A stretch of DNA of 64,000 bases from JACPDH01 sp041671505 (GTDB lineage Bacteria; Acidobacteriota; Thermoanaerobaculia; Gp7-AA8), in NCBI GenBank assembly GCA_041671505.1, contig JBAZBK010000009.1, positions 1-64,000 on the forward strand. Reading direction: 5' to 3'. Under the pieces are notes generated by a model that did no database searches, was not told where the DNA came from, and worked only from the letters and a program-made list of their open reading frames with translations. Positions 18,441 through 26,562 of this stretch are shown here, one piece after another. A program made the position numbers and the translations under genes. Every line of letters begins with the position of its first letter. Within the stretch, counting starts at the first letter, position 1.

Positions 18441-18655
18441 AACGTGGTGCCCTGATCATTCTGCTTCTCGGTAGCCTGGCGGGACTGACCGGCTGCGCGA
18501 CGGTACAGCCGTGGGAACGCGGCACGCTCAGCTCCGAATCGATGAAGCTCGACGACTGCCGGACGCATCGCTTCGAGCGGAACGTCGAGGTCTATCGCGA
18601 GGGAGCCGTTGGCGGCAACGGCGGCAAGTCGGGCGGGGGCTGCGGATGCAGCTGA
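18437..18655 (+). CDS. DUF4266 lipoprotein
   Basis: A 72-residue lipoprotein overlapping the apbE stop by four bases and the next gene's start by ten, so translation is coupled. Signal sequence and lipobox are clear (LLGSLAGLTGC, Cys 20). The mature part begins ATVQPWERGTLSSESM and ends in a Gly/Cys-rich tail (GGNGGKSGGGCGCS), both hallmarks of DUF4266 proteins. DUF4266 proteins are small outer-membrane or periplasmic lipoproteins encoded next to DUF3570 and ApbE. The conserved CxC tail could carry metal or a disulfide, which would fit the thioredoxin-like neighbour. That functional link is inference. Confidence 0.88.
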   Translation: MKRGALIILLLGSLAGLTGCATVQPWERGTLSSESMKLDDCRTHRFERNVEVYREGAVGGNGGKSGGGCGCS

Positions 18656-19839
18656 GAGCTCTGGCTTCGCGGCTGCTTGCAGGCGCTCTCGTCTCCGTCG
18701 GCCCGGCGCTGTTAGGTCAGGCCGAGCCCGAGGGGCGTTTCGATGCCGACATTCTCTTCAGTTACTACAGTCAGGATGGCGACCACTCTCCGGTGACCGG
18801 GGGAATCGGCACCGAGGAGCTCGAAGTCGTCTCTCCCGTAGTCGTCCTCGCCTGGCGCGTCGACGAGAAGATGACCCTGACCGCCGACATCGGCATCGAT
18901 CAGATCTCCTCGGCGTCGATCGGAAACATCCAGATGGAGCTGGGCGGCGCCAGCATTCCGGCGAGTGACACCCGAACCTTCGGCACGTTCAAGGCGAAGA
19001 GGAAGTTCGGCAACCAGACGTTAGGCCTCACGCTGGGCGCCGCGAGCGAGTACGACTACGAGTCGTTCTCGTACGGGCTCGACTGGGCGATCGACCTGAA
19101 TCAGGCGAACACCGGGATCGCAGCGGCCATCCGGCGCTACGACGACGCGATCGACCTCATCGGAATCGACGGTTATGGCTCGCAGGGCCCGGGAGTGCCG
19201 CGCACCGAAGGGAAAGGCGACCGTACGACGACGGATGCGGTATTCACTCTCTCGCAGACGCTCGGACGCCGGACGGCCGGATCTCTCGAGCTGTTCATGA
19301 GCCAGCAGGAAGGCGTCCTCTCGACGCCGTACCATGAAGTGATTCTGATCTCGGACTCGCCGCTCTACCCGGACGGGAAGCACGTGGCCGAGAGGCTTCC
19401 GGACAGCCGGGATCGAAAGGCGCTCGGAGTGAGGCTGAACCACGGCTTCACAGACGGATTCGTGCTGCGCACGGGGTATCGGTATTACGAGGACGACTGG
19501 GGCATCGCCTCGCACACGATCGATCTGGAAACGCACTTCAGGCTGCCGACGGATCGCGAGATGTGGCTCTATCCGATCCTGCGTTACCACACGCAGACCG
19601 GCGCCGACTACTTCGGCCTGCCGCTCACCTTCACCGGTGCCGAGGACTACTACTCGTCCGACTACGACCTCTCGGAATTCTCGTCGGACAAGTACGGCCT
19701 CGGCTGGAATCTATTCACGCTTCCGAACGAGAGCTGGCTCCGGTACGTCGATCGGTTCGAAGTGCGCGGGACCTTCTACGACCGTGACGACGGGCTCTCG
19801 GGATTCACGACCTCGTTCTCGTTCGGATCGACATTCTGA
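18646..19839 (+). CDS. DUF3570 predicted outer-membrane beta-barrel protein
   Basis: A 397-residue protein. ATG 18646 lies inside the end of the DUF4266 gene, behind a G-rich stretch. A signal peptide (residues ~1-24) precedes a body of alternating amphipathic strands rich in Tyr, Asp and Gly (GRFDADILFSYYSQDGDHSP, GYRYYEDDWGIASHTIDLET). It ends in Phe (TTSFSFGSTF), the terminal aromatic expected for BAM-assembled barrels. Family, length and neighbours fit DUF3570. It may receive or anchor the ApbE/DUF4266/TlpA partners, but the role is undescribed as far as I know. Its stop overlaps the next start (TGATG). Confidence 0.88.
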   Translation: MQLRALASRLLAGALVSVGPALLGQAEPEGRFDADILFSYYSQDGDHSPVTGGIGTEELEVVSPVVVLAWRVDEKMTLTADIGIDQISSASIGNIQMELGGASIPASDTRTFGTFKAKRKFGNQTLGLTLGAASEYDYESFSYGLDWAIDLNQANTGIAAAIRRYDDAIDLIGIDGYGSQGPGVPRTEGKGDRTTTDAVFTLSQTLGRRTAGSLELFMSQQEGVLSTPYHEVILISDSPLYPDGKHVAERLPDSRDRKALGVRLNHGFTDGFVLRTGYRYYEDDWGIASHTIDLETHFRLPTDREMWLYPILRYHTQTGADYFGLPLTFTGAEDYYSSDYDLSEFSSDKYGLGWNLFTLPNESWLRYVDRFEVRGTFYDRDDGLSGFTTSFSFGSTF

Positions 19840-20294
19840 TGCGACGCGCCATCCTGATTCTCGCTCTTCTGGTCGCGCTGCCGAGCTCCGCCGTGCTGGC
19901 TGCGGAGACGGACCAGCGTGGAGCCGCGCATGAGTGGAAGGGCCCGTCTTCGGGTTACACCGTGATCGATTTCGCCGCTGCCTGGTGTCGCCCCTGCTGG
20001 GACGTGCTTCCACGTCTCGAAGCGTTCGCAGGGAGCCATCCCGCGATTCGCGTGCTGGTCGTGAGCGTCGACGACACGGTCAAGGGCCGTGACGCGCTCG
20101 TGGAGAAGCTGAAGCTCACCATCCCCGTCGTCTGGGACGAGAAGCATCGCATCGCCGAGCACTATCGCCCCGTGGGCATGCCCTCGACCTTCGTGCTCGA
20201 CCCCGCGGGAACGATCGTCTACTCGCACGTGGGCTCGGGGATGAAGGAGTGGAACGCGATGTTGGCGTTCCTCGAGAACGCGACGAAGCGTTGA
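19839..20294 (+). CDS. TlpA-like periplasmic thioredoxin
   Basis: A 151-residue thioredoxin-fold protein with an N-terminal signal peptide (residues 1-22). The active site is WCRPC (C50, C53) and the cis-proline loop is VGMPSTFVLD. It starts within the stop codon of the DUF3570 gene, so it is the fourth translationally coupled member of the apbE cluster. Exported TlpA/ResA-type proteins reduce disulfides of specific periplasmic partners. A plausible substrate is the CxC tail of the DUF4266 lipoprotein, but this is conjecture from adjacency. No terminator is obvious downstream. Confidence 0.9.
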   Translation: MRRAILILALLVALPSSAVLAAETDQRGAAHEWKGPSSGYTVIDFAAAWCRPCWDVLPRLEAFAGSHPAIRVLVVSVDDTVKGRDALVEKLKLTIPVVWDEKHRIAEHYRPVGMPSTFVLDPAGTIVYSHVGSGMKEWNAMLAFLENATKR

Positions 20295-20435
20295 TCGCGC
20301 CTGCGCGAGTTTCGCCGCGAGCCGCGAGCGCGACGCCGTTTTCTTCTACGGCTCACTTCGGCTCGCTTCGACAATTCGAGAACTGTTAGGCGCGGATTCA
20401 TCGCGCATGCCGCGAGAGTTGACCTCGTTCGTTCG

Positions 20436-21335
20436 TCACTCCGCCCACGGCTCGCCCGGCGGGAAGCCGAAGTTCATGCGGATCGTGGCGTACTCCGCGT
20501 CGATCATGCCGCTCGCGGTGCGGATCGTGAGCGGCGGCTCGACGACAGGACGCCATGAGCCTCCGGCACCGAACGCTCCCGGAAGGTCGGCGATCCTCGC
20601 TGCTGCGAAGAGCGAGAGCATCGGCGGCTCGCCTTCCTTGAAGATGACGTCGCGCCGGCGCAGGGCCACGAGCGCGCTGGAGCGGAGCGCCTCCTCCGCC
20701 CGTTCGCGCTGCGCGAAGGGAAAGACGAAGGCGAAGATGCCGCCCGGGGCGAGGATGCGCGCGGCCGTCGCCGCGTAGTCGGCAACGGTCCCTCGCATCT
20801 CGACGCGCGCGGGAACCGCCTGCGGATGCGCCGCCTTCGAGGCGGTGCCTTCCGGAAAATAGGGAGGCGACCCCGTGACCAGATCGAACGGAGGTTCGCC
20901 CTCGAAGAGCGCGGGATCGCGCAAGTCACCCTCGAGAAGGCGGTATCGCTCCGCGAGTCCGTTGTACTCGACGCTCTTTCTCGCGAGGCCAATCGAAACC
21001 GGCTGCGCCTCGACCGTCACCATCCTCGCGCCGGGCAGCCGCCACGCGACGATCATCGCGACCGAGCCGATGCCCGAGCCGAGATCGGCGGCGCGATCGA
21101 CTCGGGGCGCCCACTGCGTCCCGTACCACGCGGTCAGCACGTCGTCAGTCGAGAAGCGGTGACCGCGTGCGAGCTGGAAGATGCGGAAATGCCCGGCGAT
21201 ATAGTCGAGCGTCTCACCCTCGAGCGGCTCGATTCCACCGGGAGGCAGCGGGCCGGGACGGGCCCAGCCGCGGAATCGATGGCCGTCAGTTGCATCGGAT
21301 TGAACGGGAGGAGTCACGGGCGAAGTATGCAGCAT
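20436..21335 (-). CDS. TrmN6-like N6-adenine methyltransferase
   Basis: An S-adenosylmethionine-dependent methyltransferase of about 300 residues. Motif I is AADLGSGIGSVAM, followed by an acidic end of strand 2 (VTVEAQP). The catalytic N6-methylase box appears as GSPPYFPEG, where most relatives have NPPYF. This arrangement (short N-terminus with FRIFQLARGHRFSTDDVLTA) resembles tRNA1(Val) A37 methyltransferase (TrmN6/YfiC) and the more general small methyltransferase group. Ser in place of Asn in the NPPY box is unusual but tolerated in some homologues. The start is uncertain: ATG 21335 is used, but the frame stays open to 21407. It converges with the apbE cluster. Confidence 0.8.
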   Translation of the reverse strand: MLHTSPVTPPVQSDATDGHRFRGWARPGPLPPGGIEPLEGETLDYIAGHFRIFQLARGHRFSTDDVLTAWYGTQWAPRVDRAADLGSGIGSVAMIVAWRLPGARMVTVEAQPVSIGLARKSVEYNGLAERYRLLEGDLRDPALFEGEPPFDLVTGSPPYFPEGTASKAAHPQAVPARVEMRGTVADYAATAARILAPGGIFAFVFPFAQRERAEEALRSSALVALRRRDVIFKEGEPPMLSLFAAARIADLPGAFGAGGSWRPVVEPPLTIRTASGMIDAEYATIRMNFGFPPGEPWAE

Positions 21336-21827
21336 TCTCGACGACCGGACGCTCACGCGTCCGGCTACACATCTCTCGCATCGCTGTCGCGACGCTTGAG
21401 GCCTCACGGCCTCCGTGCGGCGTGTCCTGAGTCAAATTCAAATCGACACCGCACAGGATCCGCTCTAACTTTCACGAATCAGGCCACTTCCGAACTAGAG
21501 ATCCGAATTGAACCGGACAGCAGCGATCCGTACGTTGGGCGGGCGGAGCTCTCTGAGCGCCCGCTCGCTCCGCGAGAGTCGCAACGCTCGCCGCGGCGCC
21601 ACAAAGGGCTATCGGACATCACGCGAGTGATCGCCGCCACGTTTCCTCCTCGCCCCAGGCGATATGCTCTCCCTGCGGTCGTCCGCGCGCCCCGGAATGG
21701 TTCCGGCACGAGCAGTCCGGCGTCAGGGAGGACCTTTACAGCACGGACTCGACACGGCCGGACGCCGCGCGGAGAGGGGCGGGACGATGGTTCCCCCTGG
21801 CCGCGACGCCGGCAGCGGAAGAAAAGC
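21336..21827. other. Spacer upstream of ackA
   Basis: About 490 bases between the divergent methyltransferase and ackA genes. The acetate kinase frame stays open far upstream, but the extension is low-complexity Arg/Pro/Ser and lacks starts with ribosome sites. I see no RNA gene or repeat. A promoter for ackA-pta must lie here; no sigma-70 hexamer pair is convincing. Confidence 0.4.
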
Positions 21828-23012
21828 ATGAACGTACTCGTCCTCAACTGCGGATCCTCCTCTCTCAAGTTTGCGGTCATTGATCCCGATGTCCCGACCG
21901 AGCACGTGTCGGGCATCGCACAGCGGCTCGGCTCCCCCGAGGCCTCGCTCGACGTCAAGCGGAACGGCGCGAAGAGCTCGCGCCCGATTCCGGGAGCGCT
22001 TCACGACGAGGCGCTCCACGCCGTCGTCGACGTTCTTCGTGACCTCGGCCTCGCGGACGGACTCCTCGCGGTCGGCCACCGTGTCGTCCATGGCGGCGCG
22101 AAGTTCGCCGGCTCGATGGCGATCACTCCCGAGGTCATCGCGATGGTCGAGGAGTGCATCCCGCTCGGGCCGCTCCACAATCCGCCTAACCTCGTCGGCA
22201 TCCGCATCGCGCAGAAGCTCTTTCCGGAGCTCCTGCAGGTCGGCGTGTTCGACACGGCGTTCCATCAGACGATGCCGCCCGTCGCCTACACCTACCCGGT
22301 GCCGACCGAGTGGCTCGAGAAGCACGGCGTCCGGCGCTACGGATTCCACGGCACGAGCCACCGCTTCGTCGCGCGCGACGCGCTCCGCCTTACCGGGCTG
22401 CCGGCCGACGACCATGCGATCGTTACCGCGCATCTCGGGAACGGCTGCTCCGCCGCCGCGGTTCGCAATGGCAGGAGCGTCGACACGACCATGGGGCTGA
22501 CGCCGCTCGAGGGACTGATGATGGGAACGCGAAGCGGCTCGATCGATCCGGCGATCATCGGCCACGTTGCCGATGCGACGGGGAAGAGCGCGAAGGAGAT
22601 CCTCGACGTCCTCAACAAGAAGTCGGGCCTTCTTGGAGTCTCGGGCATCTCGAACGACATGAGAACCGTCGAGGAAGCCGCCGCGAACGGCAACGAGAGG
22701 GCGGGCCTCGCGCTCGAGCTCTTCTGCTACGTGCTGGCGAAGTCGATCGCTTCGCTCGTCGTCCCGCTCGGCCGGCTCGACGCGCTCGTCTTCACGGGCG
22801 GAATCGGCGAGAACTCGACGACGGTCCGGGCGAAGACGATCGAGAGGCTCGGATTCCTCGGCCTTACGCTCGACCCCGCGGCGAACGCCACGCACGGACG
22901 CGGGCAGAATGGACGCATCACAACGACCACGCGACCTCAGGCTCTCGTCGTTCCGACGAACGAGGAGCTGATGATCGCCGAGGATGCCGAGCGGATCGCG
23001 CGCGGCGTCTGA
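21828..23012 (+). CDS. ackA: Acetate kinase
   Basis: A 394-residue acetate kinase, interconverting acetate + ATP and acetyl phosphate + ADP in the cytoplasm. The chosen ATG 21828 is preceded by GGAAG and starts with the invariant VLNCGSSSLK. Other signatures: GHRVVHGG, DTAFHQTMP, YGFHGTSHRFV, the ATP-binding HLGNGCSAAAV, MGTRSGSIDPAI, and FTGGIGENS near the C-terminus. Length is normal for the family. It lies 23 bases upstream of pta on the same strand, the classical ackA-pta operon, so the pair supports acetate formation with ATP synthesis or acetate assimilation. Confidence 0.97.
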   Translation: MNVLVLNCGSSSLKFAVIDPDVPTEHVSGIAQRLGSPEASLDVKRNGAKSSRPIPGALHDEALHAVVDVLRDLGLADGLLAVGHRVVHGGAKFAGSMAITPEVIAMVEECIPLGPLHNPPNLVGIRIAQKLFPELLQVGVFDTAFHQTMPPVAYTYPVPTEWLEKHGVRRYGFHGTSHRFVARDALRLTGLPADDHAIVTAHLGNGCSAAAVRNGRSVDTTMGLTPLEGLMMGTRSGSIDPAIIGHVADATGKSAKEILDVLNKKSGLLGVSGISNDMRTVEEAAANGNERAGLALELFCYVLAKSIASLVVPLGRLDALVFTGGIGENSTTVRAKTIERLGFLGLTLDPAANATHGRGQNGRITTTTRPQALVVPTNEELMIAEDAERIARGV

Positions 23013-23035
23013 GCTGGAAGGAAAGGAACACCATC

Positions 23036-25213
23036 ATGCGCACTACCGTCATCGTCGCTCCTGCCGGGCGTGGCGTCGGCATCACCACCGCCTGCCTCGG
23101 CATCGTCCGCGCGCTCGACCGCGAAGGCATCCGCGTCGGCTTTGCAAAGCCGGTCGCAAATCGCGAGCCCGACCACACCATCCCTTTGCTCTCGTTAGGC
23201 GCGCACTTCGCCATTCCGCCCGCGGTACCGCGTGGCGAGGCCGAAGCGCTGCTCGCCGCGGGTGACGACCAGACGCTGATGGAGCGCGTCGTCGCCATCG
23301 CCGACAAGGCGGGCGAGGACGTCGACGTGCTGATCATCCAGGGGATGCACCCCGAGATGGGCATGGTGCACTCCTCGCGCGTGAACGCGCTGATGCTCAA
23401 GGCTCTCGATGCCGATCTCGTGCTCGTCGCCGCGCCGGCCGCCGATCAGACGCCGGCAGAGGTCGCCGAGACGATCGCGATCGCGGCGCGCGGCTACGGC
23501 GCGCTCTCGGACGGGCGCGTGGTGGGCGCCATCCTGAACCGGGTGTGCGAGAAGAAGGGAGACGCGAGCGAGCTCGACGGCGACTCCTTCGGCCCCGGCT
23601 CCGCCGGCTGCTCGGGTTGCGCGGTCCCCGGACTCTCCGCGGAGCGAAAGAAGGAGTTCACGGATGCACTCGACGCCGAGGGACTCCGCGCCATCGCGAT
23701 CGTTCCGTGCAACTCCGATCTCATGGCGATGCGCGTCAAGGACATCGGCGACGCGCTCAATGCGCAGGTTCTCTACCCGGGCGAAGCGCGGACCCGACGC
23801 GTCAAGGATGTGGCCGTATGCGCGATGACCGTCGCGAATGCGCTCCGCGGGTTGAAGCCCGGAACGCTCGTGATCACTCCGGGCGACCGCGCCGACATCC
23901 TCCTGGCGGCCGCGCTCACGGTTCAAAGTGGAACGCCTCTCGCGGGTGTCCTTCTGACGGGAGGGCTCGCTCCCGACCGTCGCATCCTCGACCTCTGCCG
24001 GAAAGTCTTCGACGCAGGGCTCCCGCTCCTCCAGGTGCAGGCCTCGAGCTACCGGGCGGCGACGCAGGTCGCCTCGATGAACTCGACCATCCCGGTCGAC
24101 GACGCCGACCGGGTTGAGCGGACGATGAGCTTCGTCGCCGACCACGTCGATCTCGTCTGGGCGCGAGCCTTCGAGAAGCCGGCGCGCGCACCGCGCCTTT
24201 CGCCGCCGGCGTTCCGGCACCGTCTCGTGGAGACGGCGCGCGCGGACCAGAAGCGCATCGTCCTCCCCGAGGGGGCCGAGCCGCGGACCGTGGTGGCGGC
24301 GTCAATCGTGGCCGCGCGGCGTATCGCGCATTGCGTTCTTCTCGGGAACCCCGAGGAGATTCACGACGTGGCCGGGCGGCAGGGAATCATCCTGCCGCCA
24401 TCGGTGGAGATCATCAACCCGACCGAAGTCGCCCACCGTTACATCGCGCCGCTCGTCGAGCGCCGTGCGTCCAAGGGGATGACCGTCGAGCGCGCGGAGG
24501 TCGAGCTGCAGGACAACATCATGATCGGCACGATGATGATGGTGTTAGGCGAAGCCGACGGCCTCGTGTCGGGTGCGATCCACACGACGGCTCACACGAT
24601 CCGGCCCGCGCTGCAGATCATCAAGACCGTTCCGGGATGCAGCCTCGTCTCGAGCATCTTCTTCATGTGTCTGCCCGACCAGGTGCTCGTCTTCGGCGAC
24701 TGCGCCGTCAACCCTAACCCGACCGCCTCGGAGCTCGCCGACATCGCGATCCAGAGCGCCGACTCCGCGATCGCGTTCGGCGTCCCGCCGCGCATTGCGA
24801 TGCTCTCGTACTCGACCGGCGCAAGCGGAACGGGAGAGGACGTCGACAAGGTCGTCGAGGCGACGCGCATCGCGCGCTCGCTTCGTCCCGAGCTCCTCAT
24901 CGACGGGCCGCTCCAGTACGACGCGGCGATCATGCCCGACGTCGCGCGCCTCAAGGCGCCGAAGTCGGAGGTCGCAGGGAAGGCGACGGTCTTCATCTTC
25001 CCCGACCTCAACAGCGGAAACGTCACCTACAAGGCGGTGCAGCGCTCGGCGAATGTCGTAAGCATCGGCCCGATGCTGCAGGGTCTCGCCAAGCCGGTGA
25101 ACGATCTCTCGCGCGGCTGCCTCGTCGAGGACATCGTCTTCACGATCAACCTCACGGCGATTCAGGCGCAGCAGGTCGCGAGGCTGAAGGCGAATGCGAT
25201 GGTGATGGTCTGA
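23036..25213 (+). CDS. pta: Phosphate acetyltransferase, long (DRTGG-containing) form
   Basis: A 725-residue phosphotransacetylase converting acetyl-CoA + Pi to acetyl phosphate + CoA. ATG 23036 follows GGAAAGGAA. Three parts: an N-terminal P-loop-like AAA_26/BioD domain (VAPAGRGVGITTACLGIVRA), a central DRTGG domain (residues ~215-330), and the catalytic PTA_PTB domain from about residue 400 (RIVLPEGAEPRTVVAA, LVSGAIHTTAHTIRPALQII, SYSTGASGTGEDV). This matches the ~714-residue E. coli architecture. It is co-transcribed with ackA. A divergent copy of its last ~20 codons plus 15 bases of 3' flank lies at 33406-33481. Confidence 0.97.
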   Translation: MRTTVIVAPAGRGVGITTACLGIVRALDREGIRVGFAKPVANREPDHTIPLLSLGAHFAIPPAVPRGEAEALLAAGDDQTLMERVVAIADKAGEDVDVLIIQGMHPEMGMVHSSRVNALMLKALDADLVLVAAPAADQTPAEVAETIAIAARGYGALSDGRVVGAILNRVCEKKGDASELDGDSFGPGSAGCSGCAVPGLSAERKKEFTDALDAEGLRAIAIVPCNSDLMAMRVKDIGDALNAQVLYPGEARTRRVKDVAVCAMTVANALRGLKPGTLVITPGDRADILLAAALTVQSGTPLAGVLLTGGLAPDRRILDLCRKVFDAGLPLLQVQASSYRAATQVASMNSTIPVDDADRVERTMSFVADHVDLVWARAFEKPARAPRLSPPAFRHRLVETARADQKRIVLPEGAEPRTVVAASIVAARRIAHCVLLGNPEEIHDVAGRQGIILPPSVEIINPTEVAHRYIAPLVERRASKGMTVERAEVELQDNIMIGTMMMVLGEADGLVSGAIHTTAHTIRPALQIIKTVPGCSLVSSIFFMCLPDQVLVFGDCAVNPNPTASELADIAIQSADSAIAFGVPPRIAMLSYSTGASGTGEDVDKVVEATRIARSLRPELLIDGPLQYDAAIMPDVARLKAPKSEVAGKATVFIFPDLNSGNVTYKAVQRSANVVSIGPMLQGLAKPVNDLSRGCLVEDIVFTINLTAIQAQQVARLKANAMVMV

Positions 25214-25278
25214 CCGGGGAGTGAGGCTCCCTGAAAGGCGGAACGGTTCGGAGCGGGGTGACGCGCGCCGGTACCGCT

Positions 25279-25328
25279 GGGGTCAGGTCTCGAGAGAGTG
25301 GCACGGCGGTACGGATCGAGGCCCGACC
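25279..25328. repeat. Degenerate copy of the GGGGTCAGGYCTCGA hairpin, downstream of pta
   Basis: The left half, 25279-25293, matches the left arm of the hairpin at 33340 in 14 of 15 bases. The right half, 25316-25328, matches its right arm (TCGAGGCCTGACC) with one change. The element sits 66 bases after the pta stop. The copy at 33.4 kb lies beside a pta fragment, so the association of this hairpin with pta 3' ends occurs twice. Confidence 0.5.
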
Positions 25329-25464
25329 ATCGGGGTGACCCGGTCAGGTCCACACGCCTAACGACGAGTGACCGGCTCGTGGTAGAGTTGCCCTTTCCGA
25401 CAATTGACCGCGGGCCCGAAATGCCCGATGGCAGGAAGCGGCCGGTTCGCACGGAGGCGCACGA

Positions 25465-25860
25465 ATGATCATCCCGCCGGGATTCAATACGGTGGCTCCC
25501 TACTTCTTCGTTCGTGATGCTGAGCGATTCGTCGCCTTCCTCGTCGACGGGCTTGGCGGCATCGAGACCGTGAGGTCGTTGCGTCCCGACGGGCGGATCG
25601 CGAACGTTCAGGTGAGGTTAGGGACGTCGACCGTGATGGTCAGCGAGGCGTCCGAGCAGTTCCCGGCGATGGCAGCGGCGCACTACCTCTACGTGGAAGA
25701 CGCGGACGCGGCGATGAAGCGCTGCCTCGAGCATGGTGCGACGCTCGAAATGCCCGTCGGCGACATGCCGTACGACGAGCGGCAGGGAGGTGTCCGCGAT
25801 CCGGGAGGGAACATCTGGTGGATCTCGCAACGCCTCGTCGAGGGCCCGTACCTGCCCTGA
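25465..25860 (+). CDS. VOC/glyoxalase-fold protein
   Basis: A 131-residue protein of the vicinal-oxygen-chelate superfamily, closest in look to PhnB-like/YycE-type proteins. ATG 25465 has GGAGG ten bases upstream. It starts NTVAPYFFVRDAERFVAFLV and shows HYLYVEDADAAMKRCLEHGA, ending DPGGNIWWISQ. These are the paired beta-alpha-beta-beta-beta units and the terminal metal-ligand region of the fold. VOC members include glyoxalases, dioxygenases and resistance proteins, and nothing local indicates the substrate. Monocistronic. Confidence 0.88.
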   Translation: MIIPPGFNTVAPYFFVRDAERFVAFLVDGLGGIETVRSLRPDGRIANVQVRLGTSTVMVSEASEQFPAMAAAHYLYVEDADAAMKRCLEHGATLEMPVGDMPYDERQGGVRDPGGNIWWISQRLVEGPYLP

Positions 25861-25985
25861 CGCGGCACAGCCCCGCCGCTTCACGCCGCCTCGTATCTCG
25901 ATACTATCCAGTCGTCCTGGTCTATGGGAAAGCAAGCAATCGAGCTGCCTGTCGTGCGACGCAGCGGCCGGTGGACCGGGAAGAT

Positions 25986-26219
25986 CTATGGCTTGGGCGC
26001 GGGTGGTGGCAGGTCACGGGCGGGGCAGACCGAATCGAAGCCGGTCTTGTTGTGCGTCCCATCGCAGAACGGTTTGTTCGCGGACTGACCGCAGCGGCAG
26101 AGCGAGACGACAGTCCTCCCGCCGAGACCGAACGGTGTGCCGTCCTGATCCACGATCGTGATGTCGCCCTCGAGGCGGAGCGGTCCGTTGTTCTTCACGA
26201 TGACTTTGAACTCTGACAT
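25986..26219 (-). CDS. CDGSH-type iron-sulfur protein
   Basis: A 77-residue CDGSH protein. ATG 26219 is six bases after AGGAG. The [2Fe-2S] ligand set is complete: CRCGQSANKPFCDGTH gives C41, C43, C52 and H56, the 3Cys-1His pattern of mitoNEET-type proteins. N-terminal strands (FKVIVKNNGPLRLEGDITIV) and the WGG-like GLGGRTVVSLCRCG segment fit the single-motif bacterial class. These small proteins carry redox-labile clusters; the physiological partner is unknown. It converges with the VOC gene and stands alone. Confidence 0.92.
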   Translation of the reverse strand: MSEFKVIVKNNGPLRLEGDITIVDQDGTPFGLGGRTVVSLCRCGQSANKPFCDGTHNKTGFDSVCPARDLPPPAPKP

Positions 26220-26562
26220 TCGGTCTCCTTCGTACGGCTGAGGCAACGCGATCCCGACTCGCGCGGAATGCGGCCATCTTCTCACACGGACGCGGCTCCG
26301 CTCCGCGGCGAGGAGCGCAGGGTCAGCGGGACGGAGTCAGAGCCTCACTGTTCGCCACTTCCTCCTGACTGAAGATGGGTCGGAATCTACCAGCCGTAGA
26401 GTTCAGCGCGGGGAGGGCCTCCTTCGTCCCACCGTGAGGGAGGGCCAGCGATCGGTCCGGAGAAAACCGAAGCGCTGACCCCGGATTTCATCGAACGCGA
26501 GTGTCCCAGAGTACAGAAGAGTGAAGCTCACGAGCGAAGCTCCGACCACACCTCCCGAGGCG
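26220..26562. other. Spacer with no recognised feature
   Basis: About 340 bases between the CDGSH start and the end of a secreted-protein gene. The promoter of the CDGSH gene should be near its left end. I see no convincing frame, RNA gene or strong hairpin. Confidence 0.4.

Noticed and set aside
20826..21827. Upstream extension of the acetate kinase frame
   Set aside because: The added ~330 residues are low complexity and overlap the methyltransferase on the other strand. ATG 21828 gives the canonical N-terminus.
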